From Sphingomonas sp. QA11 (GTDB lineage: Bacteria; Pseudomonadota; Alphaproteobacteria; Sphingomonadales; Sphingomonadaceae): DNA of 64,000 nt. Below, piece after piece: positions 50,235 through 60,488 of the stretch. Under the pieces are notes generated by a model, which made no database searches, was not told the origin of the DNA, and saw only the letters and a list, made by a program, of their open reading frames with translations. The translations under genes and the position numbers were made by a program. Location of the stretch: contig NZ_CP098774.1 in NCBI RefSeq assembly GCF_028473665.1, positions 1,736,001 to 1,800,000 on the forward strand, read 5' to 3'. The number at the start of each line of letters is the position of its first letter. Within the stretch, counting starts at the first letter, position 1.

Positions 50235-52055
50235 ATGCACGCCTATCGCACCCATAATTGCGCCGAACTGCGTCCCGAACATGTCGGGCAGGAAGTGCGC
50301 GTGTCAGGCTGGGTCCACAAGAAGCGCGACCATGGCGATCTCGTGTTCGTCGATCTGCGCGACCATTATGGCATCACGCAGATCGTCACCGACGTCAGCG
50401 GCCCCGTGTTCGCGGTCATCGAGTCGCTGCGCAATGAGTCGGTCGTGACGATCACCGGCACCGTCGTCGCCCGCGCGGCCGAGGCGGTGAACCCCAACCT
50501 CGCGACCGGCGCGATCGAGGTCCGCGCCGACGCGGCCGTCGTCCAGTCAGTCGCGCACGACCTGCCGATGCCCGTCGCCAGCGAGAATGAATATCCGGAG
50601 GAGATCCGGCTCCGCTACCGCTTCCTCGACCTGCGGCGCGAGCGGCTTCACGCCAACATCATGCTTCGCTCCAAGGTCATCACCTCGCTGCGCCAGCGCA
50701 TGATCGGCCAGGGCTTTACCGAGTTCCAGACGCCGATCCTGACCGCGTCGAGCCCCGAGGGCGCGCGCGACTATCTGGTGCCGAGCCGCGTGCATCCGGG
50801 CAAGTTCTACGCGCTCCCGCAGGCGCCGCAGATGTTCAAGCAGCTGCTGATGGTCGCGGGCTTCGACCGCTATTTCCAGATCGCGCCCTGCTTCCGTGAC
50901 GAGGATGCGCGCGCCGACCGCAGCCCCGGCGAATTCTACCAGCTCGATTTCGAGATGAGCTATGTCACCCAGGACGATGTGTTCGCCGCGATCGAGCCGG
51001 TGCTGCACGGCGTGTTCGAGGAATTCGCCGACTGGCAGGGCAAAGGCCGCACCGTCTCCGCGCTCCCGTTCAAGCGAATCCCCTACCGCGAATCGATGCT
51101 GAAATACGGCAACGACAAGCCCGACCTGCGCAACCCGATCCTGATCTCTGACGTGTCCGAGCTGTTCAAGGGCTCGGGCTTCGGCCGCTTCGCCTCGATC
51201 GTCGAGGGTGGTGACGTCGTACGCGCCATCCCGGCGCCTGGCACTGCGGACAAGAGCCGCAAATTCTTCGACGACATGAACGCGTGGGCGCAAAGTGAGG
51301 GCTTTGCCGGTCTCGGCTATGCGACTCGCAAGGCTGGCGTGTTCGGCGGCCCGATCGCCAACAACCATGGCGAAGAGGGCATGGCGAAGATCGCCGATGC
51401 GCTCGGCCTCGGTCCGGATGACGGCGTGTTCTTCGCCGCGGGCAAGGAAGGGCAGGCGGCGAAGCTTGCCGGCCTGGCGCGCACCCGCGTCGCCGAGCAA
51501 CTCGGCCTGATCGACCAGAACCGCTTCGAATTCTGCTGGATCGTCGATTTCCCGATGTTCGAATATGACGAGGACGCGAAGAAGGTCGATTTTAGCCACA
51601 ACCCCTTCTCGATGCCGCAGGGCGAGATGGAAGCGCTGGAGACGAAGGACCCGCTCGATATCCTCGCATATCAGTACGATATCGTCTGCAACGGCGTGGA
51701 ATTGTCGTCGGGCGCGATCCGGAACCACAAGCCGGAGATCATGTACAAGGCGTTCGAGATCGCCGGCTATACGCGCGCCGATGTCGACAGCAATTTCGCC
51801 GGCATGATCAACGCGTTCAAGTGCGGCGCCCCGCCGCATGGCGGCTCCGCGCCTGGCGTCGACCGCATCGTGATGCTGCTTGCCGACGAGCCCAACATCC
51901 GTGAAGTCATCGTCTTCCCGATGACGCAGAAGGCCGAGGATCTGATGATGGGCGCGCCCAACTTCGCCACGCCGAAGCAGCTGCGCGAACTCAACATCCG
52001 TACGGTCGAGGTTGCCGCAGCGAAGCCGGCCGTGGAAGCGGTACGGCCGGAGTAA
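50235..52055 (+). CDS. aspS: Aspartyl-tRNA synthetase (bacterial type)
   Basis: A 606-residue class II synthetase that charges tRNA-Asp, and in some bacteria also tRNA-Asn. The anticodon-binding OB domain covers about 1-110 ([20 protein letters not shown]). Class II motif 2 is [20 protein letters not shown]. The bacterial GAD insertion lies around 290-420 ([20 protein letters not shown]). Motif 3 is [20 protein letters not shown]. The ATG at 50235 was chosen over the TTG at 50217, since [13 protein letters not shown] is the family N-terminus. Followed by a dispersed repeat element. Confidence 0.97.
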   Translation: MHAYRTHNCAELRPEHVGQEVRVSGWVHKKRDHGDLVFVDLRDHYGITQIVTDVSGPVFAVIESLRNESVVTITGTVVARAAEAVNPNLATGAIEVRADAAVVQSVAHDLPMPVASENEYPEEIRLRYRFLDLRRERLHANIMLRSKVITSLRQRMIGQGFTEFQTPILTASSPEGARDYLVPSRVHPGKFYALPQAPQMFKQLLMVAGFDRYFQIAPCFRDEDARADRSPGEFYQLDFEMSYVTQDDVFAAIEPVLHGVFEEFADWQGKGRTVSALPFKRIPYRESMLKYGNDKPDLRNPILISDVSELFKGSGFGRFASIVEGGDVVRAIPAPGTADKSRKFFDDMNAWAQSEGFAGLGYATRKAGVFGGPIANNHGEEGMAKIADALGLGPDDGVFFAAGKEGQAAKLAGLARTRVAEQLGLIDQNRFEFCWIVDFPMFEYDEDAKKVDFSHNPFSMPQGEMEALETKDPLDILAYQYDIVCNGVELSSGAIRNHKPEIMYKAFEIAGYTRADVDSNFAGMINAFKCGAPPHGGSAPGVDRIVMLLADEPNIREVIVFPMTQKAEDLMMGAPNFATPKQLRELNIRTVEVAAAKPAVEAVRPE

Positions 52056-52070
52056 CCAGCTTTACCGTCA

Positions 52071-52152
52071 CCCCGGACTTGTTCCGGGGGCCGCCGTGCC
52101 GCATGAATCACGCTCGCAGCGTGTGCGGTGGATGCCGGAACACGTCCGGCAT
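52071..52152. repeat. Dispersed paired-hairpin repeat, copy B (inverted relative to copy A)
   Basis: Left end CCCCGGACTTGTTCCGGGG (52071-52089), preceded by ACCGTCA. The right end runs ATGCCGG-AACACGT-CCGGCAT (52132-52152), preceded by CGGTGG and followed by GACGG. On the opposite strand the order and flanks match copy A at 6741-6828. The interior (52090-52131) is unrelated to copy A and has its own small inverted repeat (CACGCT-CGC-AGCGTG, 52109-52123). It fills the gap between aspS and ppk2. Confidence 0.75.
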
Positions 52153-52169
52153 GACGGATTTGGCGACCT

Positions 52170-52946
52170 ATGACGATCAACCTCTCCGATTACGAAGCCG
52201 GCAAGAAATATGACGGCGATTACGACGACGACCTGGCGAAGCTGCAGGAACGGCTGGCGCACATTCAGGTCGCGCATATCGTCCACAAGCGGCGCGCGCT
52301 GATCCTCCTCGAAGGCTGGGATGCAGCGGGGAAGGGGGGCATCATCCAGCGCCTCACCTCCGAATGGGATCCGCGCAATTTCCAGGTCTGGCCGATCAAG
52401 GCCCCGACGCTTGACGAGCTCGGCCATCATTTCCTCTGGCGCTTCTGGAAGAAGCTGCCCGCCAACGGCAATATCGCGGTGTTCGACCGGAGCTGGTACG
52501 GGCGCGTGCTGGTAGAGCGGGTCGAAGGCTTCGCCAAGGAAGCCGAATGGCGGCGCGGCTATGACGAGATCAACGAGTTCGAGGCGCAGCAGGGCGATTC
52601 GGGCACCACGATCGTCAAGCTGTTCGTCCATGTGACCCAGGAGGAGCAGGACGAGCGCCTCAAGGCCCGGCTCGAACATCCGTGGAAGCGCTGGAAGACC
52701 GGCGCGGAGGACTATCGCAACCGCGACAGGCGCAGCGAGTATCTCGATGCGATGGCGGAGATGTTCCGTCGCACCGACACGCGCTGGGCGCCCTGGCACG
52801 CCATCGACGGCAACAACAAGAAGGCCGCCCGCATCGCCGCGCTCACCGTGATCGCCAAACGGCTCGAAGCCTCGGTGCCGATGGACGCCCCACCACTCGA
52901 CCCCGAGGTGGAAAAACTGGCGCGCAAGGCATTGGGGATGAAATAG
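52170..52946 (+). CDS. ppk2: Polyphosphate kinase 2 (PPK2 family)
   Basis: A 258-residue single-domain PPK2, a P-loop enzyme that phosphorylates nucleotides with polyphosphate or the reverse. Walker A is LEGWDAAGKGGIIQRL; the Walker B/lid elements are NIAVFDRSWYGRVLVERVEG and the RR-DYRNRDRRSEYLDAM helix region. Length fits the one-domain classes that phosphorylate NDP or NMP. Which nucleotide is used cannot be told from sequence. It lies 5 kb from ppk1-ppx and ends just before a shared hairpin with the convergent carbonic anhydrase. Confidence 0.93.
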   Translation: MTINLSDYEAGKKYDGDYDDDLAKLQERLAHIQVAHIVHKRRALILLEGWDAAGKGGIIQRLTSEWDPRNFQVWPIKAPTLDELGHHFLWRFWKKLPANGNIAVFDRSWYGRVLVERVEGFAKEAEWRRGYDEINEFEAQQGDSGTTIVKLFVHVTQEEQDERLKARLEHPWKRWKTGAEDYRNRDRRSEYLDAMAEMFRRTDTRWAPWHAIDGNNKKAARIAALTVIAKRLEASVPMDAPPLDPEVEKLARKALGMK

Positions 52947-52980
52947 GGTCCCACCGCCTGGCGCCCTCCCGAAACGGCCT

Positions 52981-53004
52981 CGGGGCTGCGCTTACGCAGC
53001 CCCG
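52981..53004. terminator. Hairpin overlapping the end of the carbonic anhydrase gene
   Basis: CGGGGCTGCG (52981-52990), loop CTTA, CGCAGCCCCG (52995-53004): a perfect 10-bp stem. The right arm is the last codons of the minus-strand gene and the loop contains its stop (52992-52994). For the plus-strand ppk2 transcript it lies 35 bases past the stop. Position between convergent genes suggests a shared terminator; no U-tract follows. Confidence 0.6.
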
Positions 53005-53621
53005 AAGTGGCCGAGTTCGTCCATCACGTGCAGTTTCCCGTCGGCGATAGCGAAATAGGCGCCGTGCAGCCTGAGCGTCCCGGCGTTTTCGCGCTCCGGA
53101 ATGCACGGGAAGGTGCGCAGGTTGCGAAGGCTCACTCTGACCGTCTCAAGCTCCATTTCGCGCACGGCCGTCGGACCAACGCCATATTCAGCCACGATCC
53201 GGTCCCGTGCCTCGTCGAGCATGTCGACCCAGTGCGCGATGAACCCGCCGGCGCCGGGCGCCCGACCGGCGAACCGCCTGGATAGCGCTGCCTCCACGCC
53301 ACCGCACGACCCATGGCCCATCACCACGATGTCGGAGACCTCGAGCTGAGTCACCGCGAATTCAAGCGCGGCCGAAACGCCGTGGCGACTGCCGTCTAAT
53401 TCGAACGGCGGCACCAGATTGGCGATATTGCGAACGACGAAGATTTCCCCCGGTGACGTATCGAAGATCTGGGCCGGGTCGACTCGGCTGTCCGAGCAGG
53501 CGATCACCATCACGCGCGGGTTCTGGCCGGAGCCCAGCTCCACCCAGCGCCCCCGCTGGCGCGCCCAATCATGGGCGCGGAAACGCCGATACCCGTCAAG
53601 CAAATCAAGATAACCGCTCAT
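52992..53621 (-). CDS. Beta-class carbonic anhydrase
   Basis: A 209-residue zinc enzyme that interconverts CO2 and bicarbonate. Zinc ligands are visible: Cys42 and the Asp44-Arg46 dyad in [11 protein letters not shown], then His103 and Cys106 in [11 protein letters not shown]. The dimer-forming N-terminal helix ([20 protein letters not shown]) and the [15 protein letters not shown] block are typical of the plant-like beta class. It ends inside a hairpin shared with ppk2. Divergent from lipA. Confidence 0.96.
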   Translation of the reverse strand: MSGYLDLLDGYRRFRAHDWARQRGRWVELGSGQNPRVMVIACSDSRVDPAQIFDTSPGEIFVVRNIANLVPPFELDGSRHGVSAALEFAVTQLEVSDIVVMGHGSCGGVEAALSRRFAGRAPGAGGFIAHWVDMLDEARDRIVAEYGVGPTAVREMELETVRVSLRNLRTFPCIPERENAGTLRLHGAYFAIADGKLHVMDELGHFGAA

Positions 53622-53770
53622 TGAACCTCCGATCGCTCCCGGGCTGCCGCGCGACTCCGGACAAGGCTCGCCCGGACATTGCTGGCGGTCGCGTTAGAAG
53701 ATCATGCGGGGCTTCGACAAGCTCGGTCGCAACGGTTGTGGGGGAGGGCACTGATCGCTATCTGGCGCTC

Positions 53771-54715
53771 ATGAACGAGATGACACCCGTCGCCCCTCAA
53801 AACCCTTCCGCTCCCCGCCAGCGCAAGCCGGACTGGATTCGGGTGAAGGCGCCGACCAGCACCGGTTTCGCCGAGACCAAGGCGATGATGCGCCGCCTCA
53901 ACCTCAACACCGTGTGCGAGGAGGCAGCCTGCCCGAATATCGGGGAGTGCTGGACGAAGAAGCACGCGACGGTGATGATCCTCGGGGACACCTGCACGCG
54001 GGCCTGCGCCTTCTGCAATGTGAAGACGGGCATGCCCCGCGCGGTCGACGCGCTCGAGCCGCAGCACACCGCCGATGCGGCCGCCGAACTGGGCCTCGAA
54101 CATATCGTCATCACCTCGGTCGACCGCGACGATCTGCCGGATGGCGGCGCGTCGCAGTTCGTGAAGGTGATTCAGGCGCTCCGCCGCACCACGCCAAAGA
54201 CCACGATCGAGATTCTCACGCCTGATTTCCGCAACAAGGCGCAGGCGGCGGTCGAATCGATCGTCGAGGCACGTCCCGACGTCTACAACCACAATCTCGA
54301 AACCGTGCCGCGGCTCTACCCCACGATCCGTCCCGGCGCGCGCTATTATGCGTCGCTGCGCCTGCTCGAATCGGTCAAGCGCCACGATCCTTCGATCTTC
54401 ACCAAGTCGGGCGTGATGGTCGGGCTCGGCGAGGAACGGCTCGAAGTCCATCAGGTGATGGATGACATGCGTTCGGCCGACATCGATTTCCTGACCATGG
54501 GCCAGTATCTCCAGCCGACGCCGCGCCATGCCAAGGTCCTCGATTTCGTGACGCCCCAGGCGTTCGACGCCTATGCCGCGATCGCCCGTGCGAAGGGCTT
54601 CCTGCTCGTCGCGGCCTCGCCGCTGACCCGGTCGAGCTACCATGCCGGCGACGATTTCGCGAAGATGCGGGCCGCGCGCGAGGCCCAGCTTTCGAAGGGG
54701 CGTGCGAAGGGCTGA
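53771..54715 (+). CDS. lipA: Lipoyl synthase LipA
   Basis: A 314-residue radical SAM enzyme that inserts two sulphurs into octanoyl groups on lipoyl domains. The auxiliary cluster Cys are in [13 protein letters not shown] and the radical SAM cluster Cys in [44 protein letters not shown] and [10 protein letters not shown] are also typical. The ATG at 53771 was chosen; a second ATG three codons on (53780) is possible. The longer upstream frame overlaps the carbonic anhydrase gene and is not protein-like. Confidence 0.97.
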   Translation: MNEMTPVAPQNPSAPRQRKPDWIRVKAPTSTGFAETKAMMRRLNLNTVCEEAACPNIGECWTKKHATVMILGDTCTRACAFCNVKTGMPRAVDALEPQHTADAAAELGLEHIVITSVDRDDLPDGGASQFVKVIQALRRTTPKTTIEILTPDFRNKAQAAVESIVEARPDVYNHNLETVPRLYPTIRPGARYYASLRLLESVKRHDPSIFTKSGVMVGLGEERLEVHQVMDDMRSADIDFLTMGQYLQPTPRHAKVLDFVTPQAFDAYAAIARAKGFLLVAASPLTRSSYHAGDDFAKMRAAREAQLSKGRAKG

Positions 54716-55188
54716 TGCCGCGCCATTCGGAAACCCGCCGGCTTCCCTATTCGCGGGAACAGATGTTCGATCTGGTCGCCGACGTTGGCAGCTATGCGCA
54801 GTTCCTGCCCTGGGTCACGGCGGTGCGGACCCGGTCGAACAGCGAGACCGAGATGGTCGCCGACCTGATCGTCGGCTTCAAAGGCCTGCGGGAGACCTTC
54901 ACCTCGAAGGTTGCCAAGACCAGGCCCGATCGAATCCATGTCGATTATCTCGACGGCCCGCTCAAATATCTTCGCAACGACTGGGTATTCCGCCCGCACG
55001 CTGACGGTTGCGAGATCGACTTCAGTGTCGATTTCGCTTTCAAGAACCGCATGTTCGAGATGCTGGCGGGGCAGGTTTTCGGCGCTGCCCTGCGCAAGAT
55101 GATCGGGGCGTTCGAGGAACGCGCCGCGAAGCTCTACGGACCTTCCGAGGCCGGCAGCAGCAACTCGAGCGCGCACAAGGCCGCCTGA
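54715..55188 (+). CDS. COQ10/RatA-family START-like lipid-binding protein
   Basis: A 157-residue START-like protein of the COQ10/RatA family. In eukaryotes COQ10 binds ubiquinone; in E. coli the relative RatA has been described as a translation inhibitor. Features are RRLPYSREQMFDLVADVGSY, QFLPWVTAVR, ADLIVGFKGLRETFTSKV, LRNDWVFRP and VDFAFKNRMFEMLAGQVF. It overlaps the lipA stop (TGATG), so the two are coupled. Its last 55 bases overlap the convergent cinA gene. A ubiquinone role is the likelier one in alphaproteobacteria, by inference. Confidence 0.88.
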   Translation: MPRHSETRRLPYSREQMFDLVADVGSYAQFLPWVTAVRTRSNSETEMVADLIVGFKGLRETFTSKVAKTRPDRIHVDYLDGPLKYLRNDWVFRPHADGCEIDFSVDFAFKNRMFEMLAGQVFGAALRKMIGAFEERAAKLYGPSEAGSSNSSAHKAA

Positions 55189-55655
55189 AGCCTGATTCCG
55201 CCCCGACCCAGATCGCCGAAATCCTTACGATCGGCGACGACATGCCCGGGATCGCCGCCCTTCTCGGCGCGGGCGAATACCACTGTGCCGACAGGTTTCT
55301 TCTCGGTCCCGCCGTCCGGCCCGGCCACGCCGGTGATGGCCACCGCAATATCGGCCCCGCTCAGTTCAAGCGCCCCCTGCGCCATGCTCCACGCCGTTGC
55401 GATCGAGACCGCGCCGAAGGTTTCGAGCACATCAGGGCTGACCTTCAGCATGTCGATCTTGGCATCGTTCGAATACGTCACGAAGCCGCGCTCGAAGATC
55501 TCGGATGATCCGGGGATTTCGGTGATCGCCGCCGCGACCAGCCCGCCGGTGCAGCTCTCGGCAACGCTGATATGGCGGCCGATCGCCTTGTTGGCGTCGA
55601 CCACCCGCTGCGCGGCCGCGACCAGTTCGGCGGGGAGGATGGTGTCCATGCTCAT
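55134..55655 (-). CDS. CinA C-terminal-domain protein (nicotinamide-nucleotide amidohydrolase type)
   Basis: A 173-residue stand-alone CinA C-terminal domain (PncC type), which deamidates NMN in NAD recycling. Signature elements are ISVAESCTGGLVAAAITEIP with the catalytic Ser-Cys-Thr region, FVTYSNDAKIDML, and AVAITGVAGPDGGTEKKPVG. The ATG at 55655 overlaps the ispDF stop by four bases (ATGA). The 3' end runs 55 bases into the convergent COQ10-like gene, which adds the tail LCALELLLPASEGP. Confidence 0.9.
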   Translation of the reverse strand: MSMDTILPAELVAAAQRVVDANKAIGRHISVAESCTGGLVAAAITEIPGSSEIFERGFVTYSNDAKIDMLKVSPDVLETFGAVSIATAWSMAQGALELSGADIAVAITGVAGPDGGTEKKPVGTVVFARAEKGGDPGHVVADRKDFGDLGRGGIRLQAALCALELLLPASEGP

Positions 55656-56806
55656 GCCTGATCCCCTGCTATCCTGATGGTGGCGATCGCCTGCGCGGCA
55701 ATGCCTTCGCCGCGGCCCGCAAAACCAAGCCTCTCGGTCGTCGTTGCCTTCACGCTGACCTGATTCGGTTTCAGCCGCAACAATGCCCCGATCCGGGCGC
55801 GCATCGCCTCGCGGTGCGGCCCGATCTTCGGCGCCTCGCAGATCAATGTCAGGTCGATGAAGTCGATGATGCCGCCCTGCGCCGCGACCAGTGACGCGGC
55901 ATGTTCCAGAAACTGCGCCGAATCGGCACCCCGCCATTGCGGGTCGCTCGGTGGGAAATGAGTGCCGATATCGCCCTCGGCGATCGTGCCGAGCAGTGCG
56001 TCAGTGATGGCGTGCAGCGCGACATCGGCATCGCTGTGTCCGGAAAGGCCCTTGTCGTGCGGGACCAGCACGCCGCCGAGCCACAGTTCCTCGCCCTCGA
56101 CCAGGCGGTGCACATCGAACCCGGTCGCGCTGCGCACACGCATCGTAGCCGCATGGCGTGCCTCGGCCGCCGCGAAGTCGGCCGGATAGGTGATCTTTTC
56201 CAGCATCATGTCTCCCTCGACGAGCGCGACATGGGCGCCGGATGCGCGCAGCATCTGGGCGTCGTCGGTCGGCTCCTCGCCCTGCCACGCTCTATGCGCC
56301 GCCAATATCGTCTCGAAGCGGAATGCCTGGGGTGTCTGAACGCGGTACAGGCCGTCACGCGGTACGATCTCGCCCAGTGTCTCCGCGCCGCGCGCCAGTG
56401 TGTCGGCTACGGGCAGGGCAGGGATTGCCCCCTCATGCGTATCGAGCGCGGCAAGCAGCCGGTCGATCACCGCCCCGGTCAGGAACGGGCGGGCGGCGTC
56501 ATGGATCAACACGCGGTCCGGCTTGTCGCCGGACAGCGCCTCCAGTCCGGCACGGACCGATGCGCGGCGAGTCGCGCCGCCGGTGACGTGCACGGCGTCG
56601 CCCAGCGCTGACGCCAGCGCCTCTTCCTGGTCAGGGCCGATCGCGACGATCACCCGGGAAATCCCGGGATGCGCCACTAAAGCTGCATAACTATGGGCGA
56701 TCATCGGCTTGCCGGCGAGCGTAGCGAACTGCTTGGGCGTGGTGCCCCCGCTTCGCGTGCCCTGTCCGGCGGCGACAATCAGCGCTGCGGTACCCCCTGG
56801 CGTCAT
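55652..56806 (-). CDS. ispDF: Bifunctional MEP-pathway enzyme IspDF
   Basis: A 384-residue fusion of two enzymes of isoprenoid precursor synthesis. The N-terminal IspD part (1-about 222) has AALIVAAGQGTRSGG for CTP, DRVLIHDAARPFL and YRVQTPQAFRFE. The C-terminal IspF part starts RVRSATGFDVHRLVEGEELW, with zinc ligands in the DVH and GHSDADVALHAITDALLG segments, and ends with VSVKATTTERLGFAGRGEGI. Fused IspDF is usual in alphaproteobacteria. Divergent from dusB. Confidence 0.97.
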   Translation of the reverse strand: MTPGGTAALIVAAGQGTRSGGTTPKQFATLAGKPMIAHSYAALVAHPGISRVIVAIGPDQEEALASALGDAVHVTGGATRRASVRAGLEALSGDKPDRVLIHDAARPFLTGAVIDRLLAALDTHEGAIPALPVADTLARGAETLGEIVPRDGLYRVQTPQAFRFETILAAHRAWQGEEPTDDAQMLRASGAHVALVEGDMMLEKITYPADFAAAEARHAATMRVRSATGFDVHRLVEGEELWLGGVLVPHDKGLSGHSDADVALHAITDALLGTIAEGDIGTHFPPSDPQWRGADSAQFLEHAASLVAAQGGIIDFIDLTLICEAPKIGPHREAMRARIGALLRLKPNQVSVKATTTERLGFAGRGEGIAAQAIATIRIAGDQA

Positions 56807-56892
56807 CGCGCTCGCCTAGCTGAACCGAACGATCACCGCCAGCCTTGCCGCCAGGACCATCCTCCCTTATAGGGTGCCCGTTTTTCAGGCAC

Positions 56893-57894
56893 ATGACCCA
56901 GACACTTGCCCCCATCCAGATCGGACCTGTCCGGATCGAGCGCCCCGTGATTCTCGCGCCGATGACGGGCGTCACCGACATGCCGTTCCGCACGATCGTG
57001 CGACGCTTCGGCTCCGGCCTCAACGTCACGGAGATGGTCGCCAGCCAGGCGGCGATCCGCGAGACCCGCCAGTCGCTGCAAAAGGCGGCATGGGATCCGG
57101 TCGAGGAGCCGGTATCGATGCAACTCGTCGGCTGCACGCCGCACGAGATGGGGGAAGCGGCGAAACTCAGCGAGGATCGTGGCGCCGCGATCATCGACAT
57201 CAATATGGGCTGCCCCGTGCGCAAGGTGACGAGCGGCGACGCTGGATCGGCGCTGATGCGCGATCTCGACAATGCCGGGGCAATCATCCGGGCGACGGTC
57301 GACGCGGTCAGCGTGCCGGTAACGGTGAAGATGCGCATGGGCTGGGACCATTCGAGCCTTAACGCGCCCGATCTCGCGAAGATTGCACAGGATCTCGGGG
57401 CGAAGATGGTCACCGTTCATGGCCGCACCCGCAACCAGATGTACCGCGACACGGCCGATTGGGCGTTCATCCGGCGCGTGAAGGACGCGGTGTCCATCCC
57501 CGTCATCGTGAACGGCGATATCTGCTCGATCGAGGATGCGGAGGCGGCGCTTGACCAGTCAGGCGCAGACGGCGTGATGATTGGCCGCGGTGCCTATGGC
57601 CGTCCCTGGCTGCTGGCGCAGGTCATGGAGTGGTTCGCCACGGGCCGGCGTGTCGTCGATCCGTCAATCGAACAGCAATATGACCTGATTGCAGAGCATT
57701 ACGAAGCAATGCTCTCACACTACGGCAACGAAGTCGGCGTCAACATGGCGCGCAAGCATATCGGCTGGTACACCAAGGGCCTGCACGGCTCGGCCGAGTT
57801 CCGTAACCGCGTGAACCAGATTCCCGATGCGAAGACGGTCCAGGCAATGCTCGCCGAATTCTACGCACCATGGCGCAGCCGCGCGGCGGCGTGA
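56893..57894 (+). CDS. dusB: tRNA dihydrouridine synthase DusB
   Basis: A 333-residue FMN-dependent enzyme that reduces uridines in tRNA. It shows [20 protein letters not shown], the catalytic loop [20 protein letters not shown] with the active-site Cys, [20 protein letters not shown] and [14 protein letters not shown] for FMN. The ATG at 56893 was chosen because [19 protein letters not shown] is the family start; the longer frame overlaps the ispDF region. It is followed after 18 bases by ntrB, the dus-ntrBC order seen in many alphaproteobacteria. Confidence 0.96.
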   Translation: MTQTLAPIQIGPVRIERPVILAPMTGVTDMPFRTIVRRFGSGLNVTEMVASQAAIRETRQSLQKAAWDPVEEPVSMQLVGCTPHEMGEAAKLSEDRGAAIIDINMGCPVRKVTSGDAGSALMRDLDNAGAIIRATVDAVSVPVTVKMRMGWDHSSLNAPDLAKIAQDLGAKMVTVHGRTRNQMYRDTADWAFIRRVKDAVSIPVIVNGDICSIEDAEAALDQSGADGVMIGRGAYGRPWLLAQVMEWFATGRRVVDPSIEQQYDLIAEHYEAMLSHYGNEVGVNMARKHIGWYTKGLHGSAEFRNRVNQIPDAKTVQAMLAEFYAPWRSRAAA

Positions 57895-57912
57895 CGTCAT
57901 GACGGGCGCCTT

Positions 57913-58971
57913 GTGACGGAAAAGGCGGGGCCAAGCTTCGCCGGTCTCTTCGCTGCCTTGCCGGTCGCGGTCATGGTGATCGATCCGGAAGGGCGGATCG
58001 CTTTTGCCAATGCCGAGTGCGAAGTGCTGCTCAACATGTCGGAGCGCGCGATGCGTGGCCAGCCGGTGGACAGCGTGCTGACCGCGCCCGGTGGCCCCAG
58101 CCGGCGCGACAATCAGGGTTTTTCCGCCTTCGATGCTGAAATAGAGATCGTCCGCGGCGGGCGGGTGATGGTCGACTATATCGAGGCGCGCGTGCCTGAC
58201 CATGCCGGCTGGCGGTCGATCACGCTTCATCATGGCGCCACCTCGCGCCGGATGGGGCAGTCGGTCGATCGTGCCTCGGCCGCCAGGGCCGCCGTCGGTG
58301 CAGCTGCCATGCTGGCCCATGAGATCAAGAACCCGCTCTCGGGAATTCGCGGCGCCGCCCAGCTGCTCGCCGGCGGCGGCAACGACGAACTGACCACGCT
58401 GATCACAACCGAAGTCGACCGAATCGCCGCGCTGATCGACCGGATGCAGGATTTCACCGACACTCGTCCGCTGAGCCTTCATCCCGAGAATATCTATCCG
58501 CTGCTGGATCATGCCCGACGCGTGGCGCTGGCCGGGTTCGCCCGGCACGTGACCATCGACGAACGTTTCGACCCTTCGCTTCCGCCCGTGCTCACTGATC
58601 GCGACGCGATTCTCCAGGTCGTGCTCAACCTGATCAAGAACGCGACCGAGGCGATGGTCGGACAGGCCGACGCTCGGATCACGCTCGCCACCGCCTATCG
58701 CCACGGCATGGCGGTCAGTCCTGCGCCCGGCCGTCCGCGCCAGCCTTTGCCGATCGAAATCTGCGTGATCGACAACGGCCCCGGCGCGCCGGAGGACATT
58801 GCCGACCACCTGTTCGACCCGTTCGTCTCGGGAAAGCCGGAGGGGCAGGGACTCGGTCTCGCGCTCGTCGACAAGCTGGTGCGCGACATGGGCGGTATCG
58901 TGCAATATGCCCGGGAAGGATCGCCACCCCAGTCGGTGTTCCGCATCCTGTTGCCCCGAGGATCAGCATGA
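57913..58971 (+). CDS. ntrB: Nitrogen-regulation histidine kinase NtrB (GlnL)
   Basis: A 352-residue cytosolic kinase. The N-terminal PAS-like sensor covers about 8-105 (LFAALPVAVMVIDPEGRIAF). The HisKA box AAMLAHEIKNPLSGIRGAAQ has the phosphorylated His136. The HATPase domain contains LNLIKNATEAM, IDNGPGAPEDI and GQGLGLALVDKLV. It phosphorylates or dephosphorylates NtrC under control of PII protein. The start is a GTG at 57913. The ntrC gene begins 10 bases after its stop. Confidence 0.96.
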   Translation: MTEKAGPSFAGLFAALPVAVMVIDPEGRIAFANAECEVLLNMSERAMRGQPVDSVLTAPGGPSRRDNQGFSAFDAEIEIVRGGRVMVDYIEARVPDHAGWRSITLHHGATSRRMGQSVDRASAARAAVGAAAMLAHEIKNPLSGIRGAAQLLAGGGNDELTTLITTEVDRIAALIDRMQDFTDTRPLSLHPENIYPLLDHARRVALAGFARHVTIDERFDPSLPPVLTDRDAILQVVLNLIKNATEAMVGQADARITLATAYRHGMAVSPAPGRPRQPLPIEICVIDNGPGAPEDIADHLFDPFVSGKPEGQGLGLALVDKLVRDMGGIVQYAREGSPPQSVFRILLPRGSA

Positions 58972-58981
58972 AGGTCTCCTT

Positions 58982-60436
<1,455 letters not shown>

Positions 60437-60488
60437 CCCGTGCGCTTTGTGTGTTTTCCTTGCAACAAAACGTTGTATTGAAGACACG

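Noticed and set aside
60446..60488. Candidate sigma-70 promoter before ntrY
   Set aside because: TTGCAA and TATTGA are present, but the spacing is about 10 bases rather than 16 to 18, so no promoter was called.
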